A DNA stretch of 42,459 nt from Micropruina sp. (GTDB taxonomy: Bacteria; Actinomycetota; Actinomycetes; Propionibacteriales; Propionibacteriaceae), in contig NZ_JAPUED010000201.1 in assembly GCF_027492755.1 (NCBI RefSeq), positions 1 through 42,459 of the forward strand, given 5' to 3'. The translations under genes were made by a program, and so were the position numbers. Under the pieces are notes generated by a model that saw only the letters and a program-made list of their open reading frames with translations, did no database searches and was not told the DNA's origin. Below, piece by piece: positions 1 through 8,938 of the stretch (position 1 is the stretch's first letter; every line of letters begins with the position of its first letter).

Positions 1-3000
1 CGCAGGCCCTGGGGCGTCAACCGGAATCCTGCTGCGGCCAGGGCTTCGGCCAGCGCGTGGTCGGAGCCGAGCACGTCGGCACCGTCGATCTTGGCCACCG
101 TCATCTTGCCGAGCACACCGGCATGCACCGCCTGCGCCAGTGCCTGCGCGGCGGCGGTCAGCTGGTCGGCGTCGTCGGCGAAGGACAGCAGGGTGCGGCC
201 GCCCCGTTCGACGTAGAGGGTGAGATCGCCGTCGGCGAGCACCACCAGGGCGCCGGCCTTGCGCCCGGGCTGATGCTTGGTGCCCTCGGCGCGCGCCGGC
301 CAGGGCAGGGCGGCGCCGTAGGGGTTGGCCGGATCGGTGGCGGCCAGCACCAACGCACCTGGCGCCGCGGGCGCTTCACGCAGCAGGTCGATGGCGTGCC
401 GGTCGCTGAACTGGGCGGCACCCAAGCCCTCGACGAAGTAGCCGCGGCGCACCTGACCGGCCTCCTCCAGCGCGCTGAACACCCGGTAGGCGCCGGCGAA
501 ACCCCCGGTCACCTCCTCGTTCGCGACGCTGCCCCGGGTGACCACCCCGTACCGGTCGAGCAGCACCTCGGCGCGTGCCGCGGCCAGCACCGTCGGCTCG
601 GTCTCGACCGCCGGCAGCAGCGCCCATCGTCCGGACGCCTCGGGCGGGCCGGACGCCCGGGGCAGCGGTCCGCGGGGCAGCGGACGGCGTCCGAACCGGC
701 CTCGCGCGGGCGTCGGCCGGGACTTCAGGCTGGCCCGGCCACCGCTCAGCAGCGCCCGCAGCGGCGCCAGGGTGTCGTTGCTGAGGTGGCCCGCCCAGAC
801 CAGCTGCCACAGCGCCTCGCTGAGTTCGGCGTCGGTGGCCTCGACACGTTCGCCGAGGGTGCGGAACAAGTAGCTGCCGCCACCGGTCAACGCCTCCAGG
901 ACGCGTCCGGCGAGCTCGCTGGGCACTTCGCCCGGCGGATGCAGGGTCAGCGGCGCCATCTCGGCCGGGTGCAGGCTGACCCAGCCGTCCGTGCCGGCCA
1001 GGGCACCTGCTCCTTGCCAGACCACCTCGCCGGCGGCGAGCAGTTCGTCGAGCATCGCCGGACGGTAGTCCCGCACCCGGGCCGGCAGCACCAATGACTC
1101 CAGTGAGCTGGCCGGCACCGGGTAGCCGGCCAACTGCTCGACCGCGGACAAGACGCCCGCGGTTCCGGTCAGCGGCGTCCGGAGACCCTGCCACTGGGTA
1201 AGGAAGCGGGCGAACTGTCGAGGTGGGACGGGCTCGACGGCGTTGCGCAGTGCGGCCAGTGAGCGGCGCCTGAGCACGCGGAGCACCCCGGGGTCGCAGT
1301 AACTGAGACCGCCTCCACCTCGCGGGGTCTCGACAAGCTCGACCAACGGAGGCTCGACAAGCTCGATCAGCGGAGGCTCGGCCGACGGCGGCAACCAACC
1401 CGGCGGTCGCAGATCGCCCTCGACCAGACGTCCGTCGGCGACCAGCCGGCGCAGCACGCCGTGCACCACGACCGGTCCGAGACCGAGCCAGGCGGCCACG
1501 TCGGCGGCCAGGAACGGGGCATGCCCACGGGCCCAGCGCAGCACCAGATCACCCAGCGGATCCGGCACCGGCGCACGATGCACCTCGGGCACTCCCACCG
1601 GCACGCTGACGCCCAGCGCGTCGATCAGCCGTCCGGCATCTTCCACAGCGGCCCACCGGGTACCGCCGCCGATGCGCACCTCGATCACCCGGCGTTGCTC
1701 GGTCAGCGCGATCAGCCACTCGGGCACCCGCTCGGGTTCGGCACTGCGGGCACGCAGCGCGGGCAGGTCGAGCGGACCGAGAATCCGGATCAGATCGGCC
1801 AGGTCCTCCAGATCGCGGGCGCGGCGAGTCTCGACCAGATGCTGCAGTTCGGACTCGGTCCGGGTCAGCGATTCGGGGTCGAGCAGGTCGGCCAGCGCCA
1901 GACCGTCGGAGGTGCCCAACAGGTCGGCGAGCAGCGCCGGGTCGAGGGTGAGCGCCGCCGCGCGCTTCTCGGCCAGCGGCGAGTCACCCTCGTAGAGGAA
2001 CTGCGCGACGTAGCCGAACAGCAACGAACCGGCGAACGGCGACGGCCTCGGCGTGGTCACCTCGACGGTGCGCACCTGTCGGGCGGCGATCGCCCGCATC
2101 AGCTCGACCAGCGCCGGCACGTCGAAGACGTCCTGGACGCATTCCCGCACCGCCTCGAGCACGATCGGGAAGCTCGGATACTGCGCGGCCACCTCGAGCA
2201 GCTGCGAGGCCCGCTGACGCTGCTGCCACAAGGCCTGACGCTTGTCCGGACGACGCCGCGGCAGCAGCAGCGCCCGGCCCGCGCACTCCCGGAAGCGGCT
2301 GGCGAACAACGCCGACGAACCGATCTGCTCGGTGACCAGGCCGGAGACCTCGTCGGGATCGAGCACGATCGCGTCCACCAGGTCGGGAACCGGGTTCCCT
2401 TCCTCGGCCCAGCCCACATCGGGCAGCCGCAGCACGATGCCGTCGTCGCCGTGCATGGCCTGGACGTCGACGCTGTGCGATTCCCGCAGCCGGGCCGCGA
2501 TGGCCAGCGCCCATGGCGCGTGCACCCCGGCGCCGAAGGGTGAATGGATCACCACCCGCCAGTCGCCGAGTTCGTCGCGGAATCGCTCCACCACGATCGT
2601 GGTGTCGCTGGGCAGTTGCGGGATCACCTCGCGCTGCTCGGTCAGATAGCCGATCAGGTTGTCGGCCGCCCAGGCGTCCAGGCCGGCCGCCGTGGCTCGC
2701 TGCCGGGCCGCCTCGGGGGAGAGGCCACCGAGCTCGCGGACGAACGCGCCCAGCGCCTTGCCCAGCTCGGCGGGCCGACCCAGCGTGTCGCCCTTCCAGA
2801 ACGGTAGTCGTCCGGGTTCGCCGGGCGCGGGGCTGACCAGCACCTGGTCGTGGGTGATGTCCTCGATCCGCCAGGTGGAGGTGCCCAAGGTGATCACGTC
2901 GCCGACGCGGGACTCGTAGACCATCTCTTCGTCGAGTTCGCCGACCCGGCGTCCGACCCCTTCGCCGAGCACGAACACGCCGAACATGCCGCGATCGGGA

Positions 3001-4616
3001 ATGGTGCCGCCCGAGGTGACGGCCAGTCGTTGCGCGCCGCGGCGTCCGGTCAGGGTGTCGGTGGTGCGGTCCCAGACCAGCCGTGGCCGCAGTTCGGCGA
3101 ACGCCTCGGACGGGTAGCGTCCGGCCAGCATGTCGAGCACCGATTCGAGCACCGGACGGGTCAGCCCGCTGAACGGCGCGGCGCGCCGGACCAGGGCCTC
3201 CAGGTCGGGCACCGTGATCGAATCGAGCGCGCAGATCGCGACGATCTGCTGGGCCAGCACGTCCAGCGGATTGGACGGCACCCGCAACTCCTCGATGGCG
3301 CCGGCCCGCATCCGTTCGGTGATCACCGCGGTCTGCACCAGGTCGCCGCGGAACTTCGGGAACAGCACGCCGCGGGAGACCGCACCCACTTGGTGGCCGG
3401 CACGGCCGACCCGTTGCAGCCCGGACGCCACCGACGGCGGCGCCTCGACCTGCACCACCAGGTCGACCGCACCCATGTCGATGCCGAGTTCCAGCGACGA
3501 GGTGGCCACCACGGCGGGCAGCCGCCCGGCCTTCAGGTCGTCCTCGGTCTGGGCGCGCTGTTCCTTGCTGACCGAGCCGTGGTGGGCGCGGGCCAGCAGT
3601 GGCGGGGCGCCGTGGGACTGGCCGGACTGGGCCATGATCTCCGCCGGCGCCCGAGTCCGCTGGTCGAGCTTGTCGAGACCCAGCGAGGATCGCTCTGCCC
3701 AGATCTCGTTCAACCGGGCGGTCAGCCGCTCGGCCAGCCGGCGCGAGTTGGCGAACACCAGGGTCGAACGATGCGCGGCGATCAGGTCGACGATCTTCTC
3801 TTCGACGTGCGGCCAGATCGAGGTGCGCCGCGGATCACCCGCCGCCGGGCCGGAGAGGTCGTCGGTGACCTCGCCGAGCGCGCCCAGGTCGGGCACCGGA
3901 ACGACGACCGACAGCTCCCAGGACTTCTCGCTGGGCGGGTTGACGATGCTGACCGGACGCCCACCGGCCAGGAACCGGCCCACCTCCTCGATCGGACGCA
4001 CCGTCGCCGACAGCCCGATGCGCTGCGCCGGGCGTTCCAGCAGGGCGTCCAGGCGTTCCAGGGACAGCGCCAGATGGGCGCCGCGCTTGCCGCCGGCCAG
4101 GGCGTGGATCTCGTCGACGATCACGGTCTGGATATTGCTGAGGGTCTCGCGGGCGGCCGAGGTGAGCAGCAGGAACAGCGACTCCGGGGTGGTGATCAGA
4201 ATGTCGGACGGCTCGCGCGCGAAGCTGCGGCGCTGGTCGGCGGGGGTGTCGCCGGAGCGCACCGCGACCGTGATCACCGGCGGTTCGACCCCCATCCGGA
4301 CGGCCTCGTGGCCGATCCCGACCAGCGGCGAGCGCAGGTTGCGTTCCACGTCGACGGCCAGCGCCTTCAGCGGCGACACGTACAGCACGCGGCAGCGTTT
4401 CAGCTTCTCAGGGGTCGGTTCGGTGGCCAGCCGATCGAGCGCCCAGAGGAATGCCGACAGCGTCTTACCCGATCCGGTGGGCGCGACCACCAGGGTGTGC
4501 TGACCGGAACTGATCGATTCCCAGGCCCCCGCCTGGGCCGCGGTGGGCGCGGAGAAGCTGCTCCGGAACCAGCTCGCGGTGGCCGGGGAGAACCGATCGA
4601 GAACGTCGTCTGCCAT
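1..4616 (-). CDS. lhr: Lhr-type large ATP-dependent DNA helicase, 3' end cut by window
   Basis: Superfamily 2 DNA helicase of the Lhr family, involved in DNA repair. Starting from ATG at 4616 the frame stays open for 1538 codons to the window edge. Near the N-terminus it shows Walker A APTGSGKT (about residues 45-52), then a DEIH box (VDEIHAL), motif III LSATV, and the helicase-C signature ATSSLELGIDMGAVD followed by QRVGRAGHQ. A long Lhr-specific C-terminal region follows. The mycobacterial homologue is about 1500 aa, and the last visible residues (FRLTPQGLR) resemble its extreme C-terminus, so only a few codons are probably missing. No clear ribosome binding site precedes the start. It is divergent from the DUF2786 gene. 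Two copies of a short dispersed genomic repeat lie inside the coding sequence (1326-1373 and 3661-3680), both read through in frame. Confidence 0.93.
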   Translation of the reverse strand, partial: MADDVLDRFSPATASWFRSSFSAPTAAQAGAWESISSGQHTLVVAPTGSGKTLSAFLWALDRLATEPTPEKLKRCRVLYVSPLKALAVDVERNLRSPLVGIGHEAVRMGVEPPVITVAVRSGDTPADQRRSFAREPSDILITTPESLFLLLTSAARETLSNIQTVIVDEIHALAGGKRGAHLALSLERLDALLERPAQRIGLSATVRPIEEVGRFLAGGRPVSIVNPPSEKSWELSVVVPVPDLGALGEVTDDLSGPAAGDPRRTSIWPHVEEKIVDLIAAHRSTLVFANSRRLAERLTARLNEIWAERSSLGLDKLDQRTRAPAEIMAQSGQSHGAPPLLARAHHGSVSKEQRAQTEDDLKAGRLPAVVATSSLELGIDMGAVDLVVQVEAPPSVASGLQRVGRAGHQVGAVSRGVLFPKFRGDLVQTAVITERMRAGAIEELRVPSNPLDVLAQQIVAICALDSITVPDLEALVRRAAPFSGLTRPVLESVLDMLAGRYPSEAFAELRPRLVWDRTTDTLTGRRGAQRLAVTSGGTIPDRGMFGVFVLGEGVGRRVGELDEEMVYESRVGDVITLGTSTWRIEDITHDQVLVSPAPGEPGRLPFWKGDTLGRPAELGKALGAFVRELGGLSPEAARQRATAAGLDAWAADNLIGYLTEQREVIPQLPSDTTIVVERFRDELGDWRVVIHSPFGAGVHAPWALAIAARLRESHSVDVQAMHGDDGIVLRLPDVGWAEEGNPVPDLVDAIVLDPDEVSGLVTEQIGSSALFASRFRECAGRALLLPRRRPDKRQALWQQRQRASQLLEVAAQYPSFPIVLEAVRECVQDVFDVPALVELMRAIAARQVRTVEVTTPRPSPFAGSLLFGYVAQFLYEGDSPLAEKRAAALTLDPALLADLLGTSDGLALADLLDPESLTRTESELQHLVETRRARDLEDLADLIRILGPLDLPALRARSAEPERVPEWLIALTEQRRVIEVRIGGGTRWAAVEDAGRLIDALGVSVPVGVPEVHRAPVPDPLGDLVLRWARGHAPFLAADVAAWLGLGPVVVHGVLRRLVADGRLVEGDLRPPGWLPPSAEPPLIELVEPPLVELVETPRGGGGLSYCDPGVLRVLRRRSLAALRNAVEPVPPRQFARFLTQWQGLRTPLTGTAGVLSAVEQLAGYPVPASSLESLVLPARVRDYRPAMLDELLAAGEVVWQGAGALAGTDGWVSLHPAEMAPLTLHPPGEVPSELAGRVLEALTGGGSYLFRTLGERVEATDAELSEALWQLVWAGHLSNDTLAPLRALLSGGRASLKSRPTPARGRFGRRPLPRGPLPRASGPPEASGRWALLPAVETEPTVLAAARAEVLLDRYGVVTRGSVANEEVTGGFAGAYRVFSALEEAGQVRRGYFVEGLGAAQFSDRHAIDLLREAPAAPGALVLAATDPANPYGAALPWPARAEGTKHQPGRKAGALVVLADGDLTLYVERGGRTLLSFADDADQLTAAAQALAQAVHAGVLGKMTVAKIDGADVLGSDHALAEALAAAGFRLTPQGL
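1326..1373. repeat. Two tandem copies of dispersed 20-24 bp repeat inside lhr
   Basis: GGTCTCGACAAGCTCGACCA at 1326-1345 is followed, with a 24-bp period, by a second copy with three differences at 1350-1369. In the lhr frame the pair encodes the repeated peptide LIELVEPP-LVELVETP. This sits in what looks like a linker in the C-terminal part of the helicase. The same element occurs at 3661, 8948 and 10090. Confidence 0.85.
3661..3680 (+). repeat. Dispersed repeat copy inside lhr
   Basis: TGGTCGAGCTTGTCGAGACC, the exact reverse complement of the copy at 1326-1345, lies within lhr in the opposite orientation relative to the coding strand. It is read as LGLDKLDQ. It sits between the conserved block around LNEIWAER and the block before LARAHHGS, a stretch I recall as variable in other Lhr proteins. 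Confidence 0.85.
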
Positions 4617-4684
4617 GACGCGACCACAATGCCACGCCGCACTGACACAAACTCTCGCCCGCAGATTCTGTCGGAGGCACTTCT

Positions 4685-4690
4685 TACGAT
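4685..4690 (+). promoter_or_regulatory. -10 box for leaderless DUF2786 mRNA
   Basis: TACGAT (TANNNT type) ends exactly 7 nt before the ATG at 4698, and no Shine-Dalgarno sequence is present. This spacing is the actinobacterial signature of a transcript starting at the start codon. Confidence 0.6.
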
Positions 4691-4697
4691 CTGCGTC

Positions 4698-6053
4698 ATG
4701 AGTCGCGGAAGTCAGACCAAGAGGGCCACCCGAGCCAAGGAACGGGCCCGGCAGCGGGCGCGTGAGAAGCAGCAGCCGCCACGGCCCAATGGGCCGGCCA
4801 GCCCGTTCACGGCGGAGGCCGACAGGTTCTTCGACAGTGCCTTCCATCGGCCCCGACAACCGGATCCGCGTCCGCGGGGGACGACCGAGATCTTGGCGGA
4901 TGCCCGCGCCGGCAGGCCGATGCTGCCGATCCTGACCGAGGCGCGGTCCGTCGAACCGGCCAAGTTCTATGCCGACGCCGAACCGGTCCTGGTGGGCTGG
5001 GTGCGCGAGCTGTACGGCAGCGGCTGGCAGCCAACGGAGCTGATCCGCATCGCGCGGACGCGGGCGAAGGCTGCCGGTGCTGACCTGGTCCGCTTCGCTG
5101 TCGCGGCCGAGCGAGCCTCGCGGCACGACCCGACGCTGGACGATCCGCAGTGGATCCGGCAGTGGACCGCTGCAGGTTTGCCCCGGCAGCTGCCGGGCCA
5201 TGGCTGGGCGATGACCTGGGCCAGGCGGGTGCCCGACGATGCCCTGGTGAGCGTCCTCAGGCTCGCGGCGGTCCTGGGCCGGCTTCCCGACTTGGAACAG
5301 CTTCTGGCTCCGCCGCCCGGCGTTCGCGTCCGACGTCCGTTGGTCGGCCGGTCCGCCTCCGCCGCGAGCGCCAATCCGATCCTCGAGCGTGTCCGTGCGC
5401 TGCTGGCGAAGGCGGAGTCGACTGAGCACGAGTCCGAGGCGATGGCGTTCACCGCGAAAGCCCAGCAACTGATGACCAAACACGCCATCGAGCAAGCGAT
5501 GGTTGATGAGGGCGGCGCAGCCGAGAATTCTCCGGGGATGATTCGGGTTCCACTCGACCCGCCCTACGCCGACGCCAAGGCGCTGTTGCTGCAGACGATC
5601 GCCGAGAACACCCGCTGCCGAGCCCTCTTCCTAGCCGAACTGGCGCTGTCCCACGTGATCGGCTACAGCGACGACCTGGAGGCGGTCGAACTGCTGTTCA
5701 CCTCGCTGCTTGTGCAGGCCCAACGTGCGTTGGCTGAGGCGAGTGCGACGGCTCCAGCGGGGGCGCGCACCCGGTCCCAGGCGTTCCGCTCCGCCTTCCT
5801 GCTCGGCTTCACCGGACGGATCGGGGAACGACTGGAGGAGGTCCGCAGGCTTGCCTACGCGGGCACCGACGCGCAGGGATTCCTGCCCGTGCTGCGTTCG
5901 CGGGACACCCGCATCGACGAGTTCATGGCCGACCGGTTCGCACGCACCACCTCCGAACGGGTCCGTGGTGGCTACGACTCCGCCGGCTACGCGAGCGGCC
6001 GGATGGCCGGCGATGCGGCGGCCCTCGCCTCGGGCGACCTGACGGCCGAGTAG
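4698..6053 (+). CDS. DUF2786 domain protein
   Basis: A 451-aa protein of unknown function. The first 30 residues are strongly basic (Arg/Lys rich). Residues about 226-268 (NPILERVRALLAKAEST through AQQLMTKHAIEQ) match the DUF2786 motif, a short helical domain found in actinobacterial and phage proteins with no established activity. The middle and C-terminal regions look soluble and helical; no signal peptide or membrane segment is visible. The ATG at 4698 was chosen because it follows a -10 box by 7 nt. The same frame is open far upstream, but that part is antisense to lhr and is not coding. Transcribed divergently from lhr across an 81-bp gap. Confidence 0.85.
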   Translation: MSRGSQTKRATRAKERARQRAREKQQPPRPNGPASPFTAEADRFFDSAFHRPRQPDPRPRGTTEILADARAGRPMLPILTEARSVEPAKFYADAEPVLVGWVRELYGSGWQPTELIRIARTRAKAAGADLVRFAVAAERASRHDPTLDDPQWIRQWTAAGLPRQLPGHGWAMTWARRVPDDALVSVLRLAAVLGRLPDLEQLLAPPPGVRVRRPLVGRSASAASANPILERVRALLAKAESTEHESEAMAFTAKAQQLMTKHAIEQAMVDEGGAAENSPGMIRVPLDPPYADAKALLLQTIAENTRCRALFLAELALSHVIGYSDDLEAVELLFTSLLVQAQRALAEASATAPAGARTRSQAFRSAFLLGFTGRIGERLEEVRRLAYAGTDAQGFLPVLRSRDTRIDEFMADRFARTTSERVRGGYDSAGYASGRMAGDAAALASGDLTAE

Positions 6054-6182
6054 CGCTCGGACTGTGCTGATCGCCGGCTGTCACCCGCCCATGACAAGGT
6101 CTCAGCCCGGGAGGGGGGTGCTTGACGCCGAGAACCCCTAGCCAGCACGTTTGCCTGAGAACCCGCCAAGGAAGCAGGAGCC

Positions 6183-7625
6183 ATGTCTGATACCGCCACC
6201 ACCGGAAAGCTCAGACTCTGGCAGGCGATCGCCATCTCGGTCGGCTTCATGGCGCCGGTGCTGGCGATGTCGCTCAACGGCATCGGGGTGGCCGGCATGG
6301 TGGGCGCGAGCGTTCCGCTGGTGTTCGTCATCGCGTTCGCCGGCGTCGGCGCGGTCGCCTACGGCTTCGTCCGGCTCACTTCGTACTTCAACCATGCCGG
6401 CTCGATCTACGGCCTGGTCGGCATCACCGTCGGACCGCGCGCCGGCTTCTTCGGCGGCTGGTCGCTGCTCGGCACCTACGTGTTCTTCGCCGCCTGCACG
6501 ATGGCCTCCTGCGGAGTGTTCTTCGAAGCGTTCCTGCAACAGCTGGGCGTCACCGCGATGCCGAACTGGCTGATCGTGGCGCTGCTGGCCGCCGTCCTGG
6601 TGCTGGCGCTGAACCTCCGCGAGTCGACGGTCACGGCCAATGTGCTGCTGCTGATCGGCGGCATCGGCATCGCCGCGCTGCTGGCGCTGGCCGCGGTGAT
6701 CTTCGGCCGGGCCGCGGCGGGCAGCGCACCGAACGGTCAGACGATCGACGTGGTCAGCACCTTCACCCCCGGCGACGTCCCGTTCGGAACCCTGATGGCG
6801 GCCTCGGTGTTCGCCTTCCTCTCGTGGGCCGGCTTCGAGTCCTGCTCGTCGCTGGGCGAAGAGACAGAGAACCCGCGCCGCAACATTCCGCGGGCGATCG
6901 CCGGCGCCGTGATCCTGGGCGGCCTGCTGTACGTGCTGATGATGTTCGCCCAGACCGTCGGCTTCGGCACCGACGCGGCCGGCATCGCGGCGTTCGCCGG
7001 ATCGACCTCCAGCATCACCGACCTGGCCGCCATCTACGTCGGCGAATGGTTCGCGGTCGTCCTCGCGTTCTGCGCGTTGGCAGTGGCGCTGGCGTCCACC
7101 ATCGGATCGACCGCGGCGGCCGGACGTCTGCTGTTCGCCCTCGCCCGGGACGGATTCGGGCCCAAGCAACTTGGCGTGCTGAGCAAGCACGGGGTGCCGG
7201 GCAACGCCGTGACCTGCGTGGTGGTGCTGTCGTTCGCGCTGTGCGCCGGGCTCGGCTTCGCCGGCGTCGCCGCCTTCGACGCCTACTACTGGTACGCGAC
7301 GATCGCCGTGCTGTGCATGCTGGTCGCCTACTCGGTGGCCTCGGCGGGCGTCATCTACTTCACCCTCAAGGGCAACAACACCATCCCGAAGTGGGAGATC
7401 GCCATCCCGGTGCTCGGCATCGGCTACCTGCTCTACGTCTACAGCCAGCAGTTGGGCACCGAGTTCCCCTACACCCTCTTCCCGTGGATCGCCGGCGCCT
7501 GGTGCGTGATCGGCCTGCTGGTGATCTTCCTCGCACCGTCCATCGCCCAGCGAGTGGGCGCCCATCTCACCGAAGAGCTCGGTGAACCCGACGAGGCCGC
7601 GACAGCGGCCGGTAAGGAGTCCTGA
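6183..7625 (+). CDS. APC-superfamily amino acid/amine permease
   Basis: A 480-aa integral membrane protein with about 12 hydrophobic segments. Typical APC-family features are visible: an N-terminal segment beginning LWQAIAISVGFMAPVLAMS, the SWAGFESCSSLGEETENPRRNIPRA region after TM6, and a C-terminal hydrophobic pair. It should sit in the cytoplasmic membrane and import an amino acid or amine by proton or sodium symport. The substrate cannot be read from sequence, but the gene overlaps by one base (TGATG) with a glutamine-synthetase-like ligase and is followed by an amidohydrolase, so an amine or amide that is later gamma-glutamylated is the best guess. The start at 6183 has an AGGAG-like ribosome site a few bases upstream. 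A cytoplasmic tail rich in Glu and Ala ends the protein. Confidence 0.88.
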   Translation: MSDTATTGKLRLWQAIAISVGFMAPVLAMSLNGIGVAGMVGASVPLVFVIAFAGVGAVAYGFVRLTSYFNHAGSIYGLVGITVGPRAGFFGGWSLLGTYVFFAACTMASCGVFFEAFLQQLGVTAMPNWLIVALLAAVLVLALNLRESTVTANVLLLIGGIGIAALLALAAVIFGRAAAGSAPNGQTIDVVSTFTPGDVPFGTLMAASVFAFLSWAGFESCSSLGEETENPRRNIPRAIAGAVILGGLLYVLMMFAQTVGFGTDAAGIAAFAGSTSSITDLAAIYVGEWFAVVLAFCALAVALASTIGSTAAAGRLLFALARDGFGPKQLGVLSKHGVPGNAVTCVVVLSFALCAGLGFAGVAAFDAYYWYATIAVLCMLVAYSVASAGVIYFTLKGNNTIPKWEIAIPVLGIGYLLYVYSQQLGTEFPYTLFPWIAGAWCVIGLLVIFLAPSIAQRVGAHLTEELGEPDEAATAAGKES

Positions 7626-8938
7626 TGACCAGCGAACTCGGTTTCGTCGGAACCAACGATCTGGTCGGCATCACCCGCGGACGCGCAATGCCGTTGGCCC
7701 GGCTCGAAGATTCCCTGGACACCGGCTGCGGCTGGGTGCCGGCGAACCTGGGCATCGGGCCGTTCGGGCACATCGTCGCCGACGGTGCGGTGTTCGGCTC
7801 CACCGGTGATCTGCGGCTGATCCCCGACCCGGCGACCCGCACCCAGTTCCCACCCGGGCCGGACGGCCGGCCGGTCACCGTGATGCTGGGGGACACGGTC
7901 AACATCGACCTGACGCCCTGGGCCGCCTGTCCGCGCACCTTCCTGCGCACCGCGCTGGCCGACCTGGCCGCCGAGACCGGGCTGCACATCTACGGCGCCT
8001 TCGAACACGAGTTCATGCTGGTCACCGACGACGCGCCGCCGGCACCGTTCTCGCTGGACGCCCTGCTGGGCGGCGAACCGTGGGGTTCGGGCCTGGTGGC
8101 GGCGCTCACCAAGGCCGGCATCGAACCGGAGAACTGGCTGCCCGAGTACGGGGCGAACCAGTGGGAGGTGGTTATCCCACCGGCCCTCGACGTCGAGATC
8201 GCCGACCGTGCGGTGCTGCTGCGCGACCTGGTCCGGCACTACTCGAAACTGCACGACAAGCAGGCGTCCTTCTCACCACTGCTCGACCCGGACGGCTCCG
8301 GCAACGGCGTCCATCTGCATGTGTCGCTGCGCACCGGCGACGGTGTGCCGGCCACCTTCGACGCCTCCCGGCCGGGACGGATGTCCGAGGTCGCCGGCCA
8401 GTTCGCCGCCGGCATCCTGCGACACTGCCGGGCGATCACGGCGCTGACCGCGTCCAGCGTGGTCTCGTACCAGCGGCTCACCCCGCATCGCTGGTCGGCC
8501 GGACACGCCTTCCTCGGCGAGCAGAACCGTGAGGCAATGCTGCGGATCTGCCCGCTGGTCGAGGTCGAGGGCAAGAACCGTGCCGCGCAGTACAACATCG
8601 AGTACCGCGCCGGCGACGCCACCAGCAACCCGTGGCTCTACCTCGGCTGCATCGTCCGGGCCGGCCTGGAGGGCATCCGGAACAAGCTGCCGGCACCGCG
8701 GGTGCTCGACGTCGAGGTGGACGCCCTGACGCCCGACGAACGTGAGGCGGCCGGCGTCCGGACGTTGCCGGCGTCGCTGACCGAGGCCTTGGACGCGCTG
8801 CTGGCCGACGAGGTGGTCACGGGCTGGTTCGACCGCGAGATGCTGGACACCTTCCTGGCCATCAAGCGCGAGGAGATCGCCCGGGCCAAGGGACGCTCGG
8901 AGGCCGACATCTGCGCCGACTACCGCGATGTCTACTGA
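7625..8938 (+). CDS. Glutamine-synthetase-like gamma-glutamylamide ligase
   Basis: A 437-aa member of the glutamine synthetase fold. Metal/ATP and glutamate motifs are visible: EHEF (about 127-130), NQWEV (E181), GNGVHLHVSL (about 227-235), then NREAMLRI and YRAGDATSNPW near residue 340. The N-terminal beta-grasp part is shorter than in housekeeping GlnA, and the ammonium-binding DGSS-type motif is not evident. That points to ligation of glutamate to an amine rather than to ammonia, as in PuuA, GlnA3/GlnA4 or IpuC relatives; this is inference. Its ATG overlaps the permease stop by one base with AAGGAG just upstream, and its last 11 bases overlap the amidohydrolase start. The ligase-plus-amidohydrolase pair matches the two halves of the fungal FluG protein. 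Confidence 0.85.
   Translation: MTSELGFVGTNDLVGITRGRAMPLARLEDSLDTGCGWVPANLGIGPFGHIVADGAVFGSTGDLRLIPDPATRTQFPPGPDGRPVTVMLGDTVNIDLTPWAACPRTFLRTALADLAAETGLHIYGAFEHEFMLVTDDAPPAPFSLDALLGGEPWGSGLVAALTKAGIEPENWLPEYGANQWEVVIPPALDVEIADRAVLLRDLVRHYSKLHDKQASFSPLLDPDGSGNGVHLHVSLRTGDGVPATFDASRPGRMSEVAGQFAAGILRHCRAITALTASSVVSYQRLTPHRWSAGHAFLGEQNREAMLRICPLVEVEGKNRAAQYNIEYRAGDATSNPWLYLGCIVRAGLEGIRNKLPAPRVLDVEVDALTPDEREAAGVRTLPASLTEALDALLADEVVTGWFDREMLDTFLAIKREEIARAKGRSEADICADYRDVY

Noticed and set aside
57..2543. Long plus-strand frames in the first 2.5 kb
   Set aside because: They are antisense to the Lhr C-terminal region, which reads as normal protein on the minus strand; low-complexity Arg/Gly/Gln composition.
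2850..4697. Upstream in-frame extension of the DUF2786 gene
   Set aside because: It is antisense to the conserved helicase core of lhr, and a -10 box sits 7 nt before the ATG at 4698.
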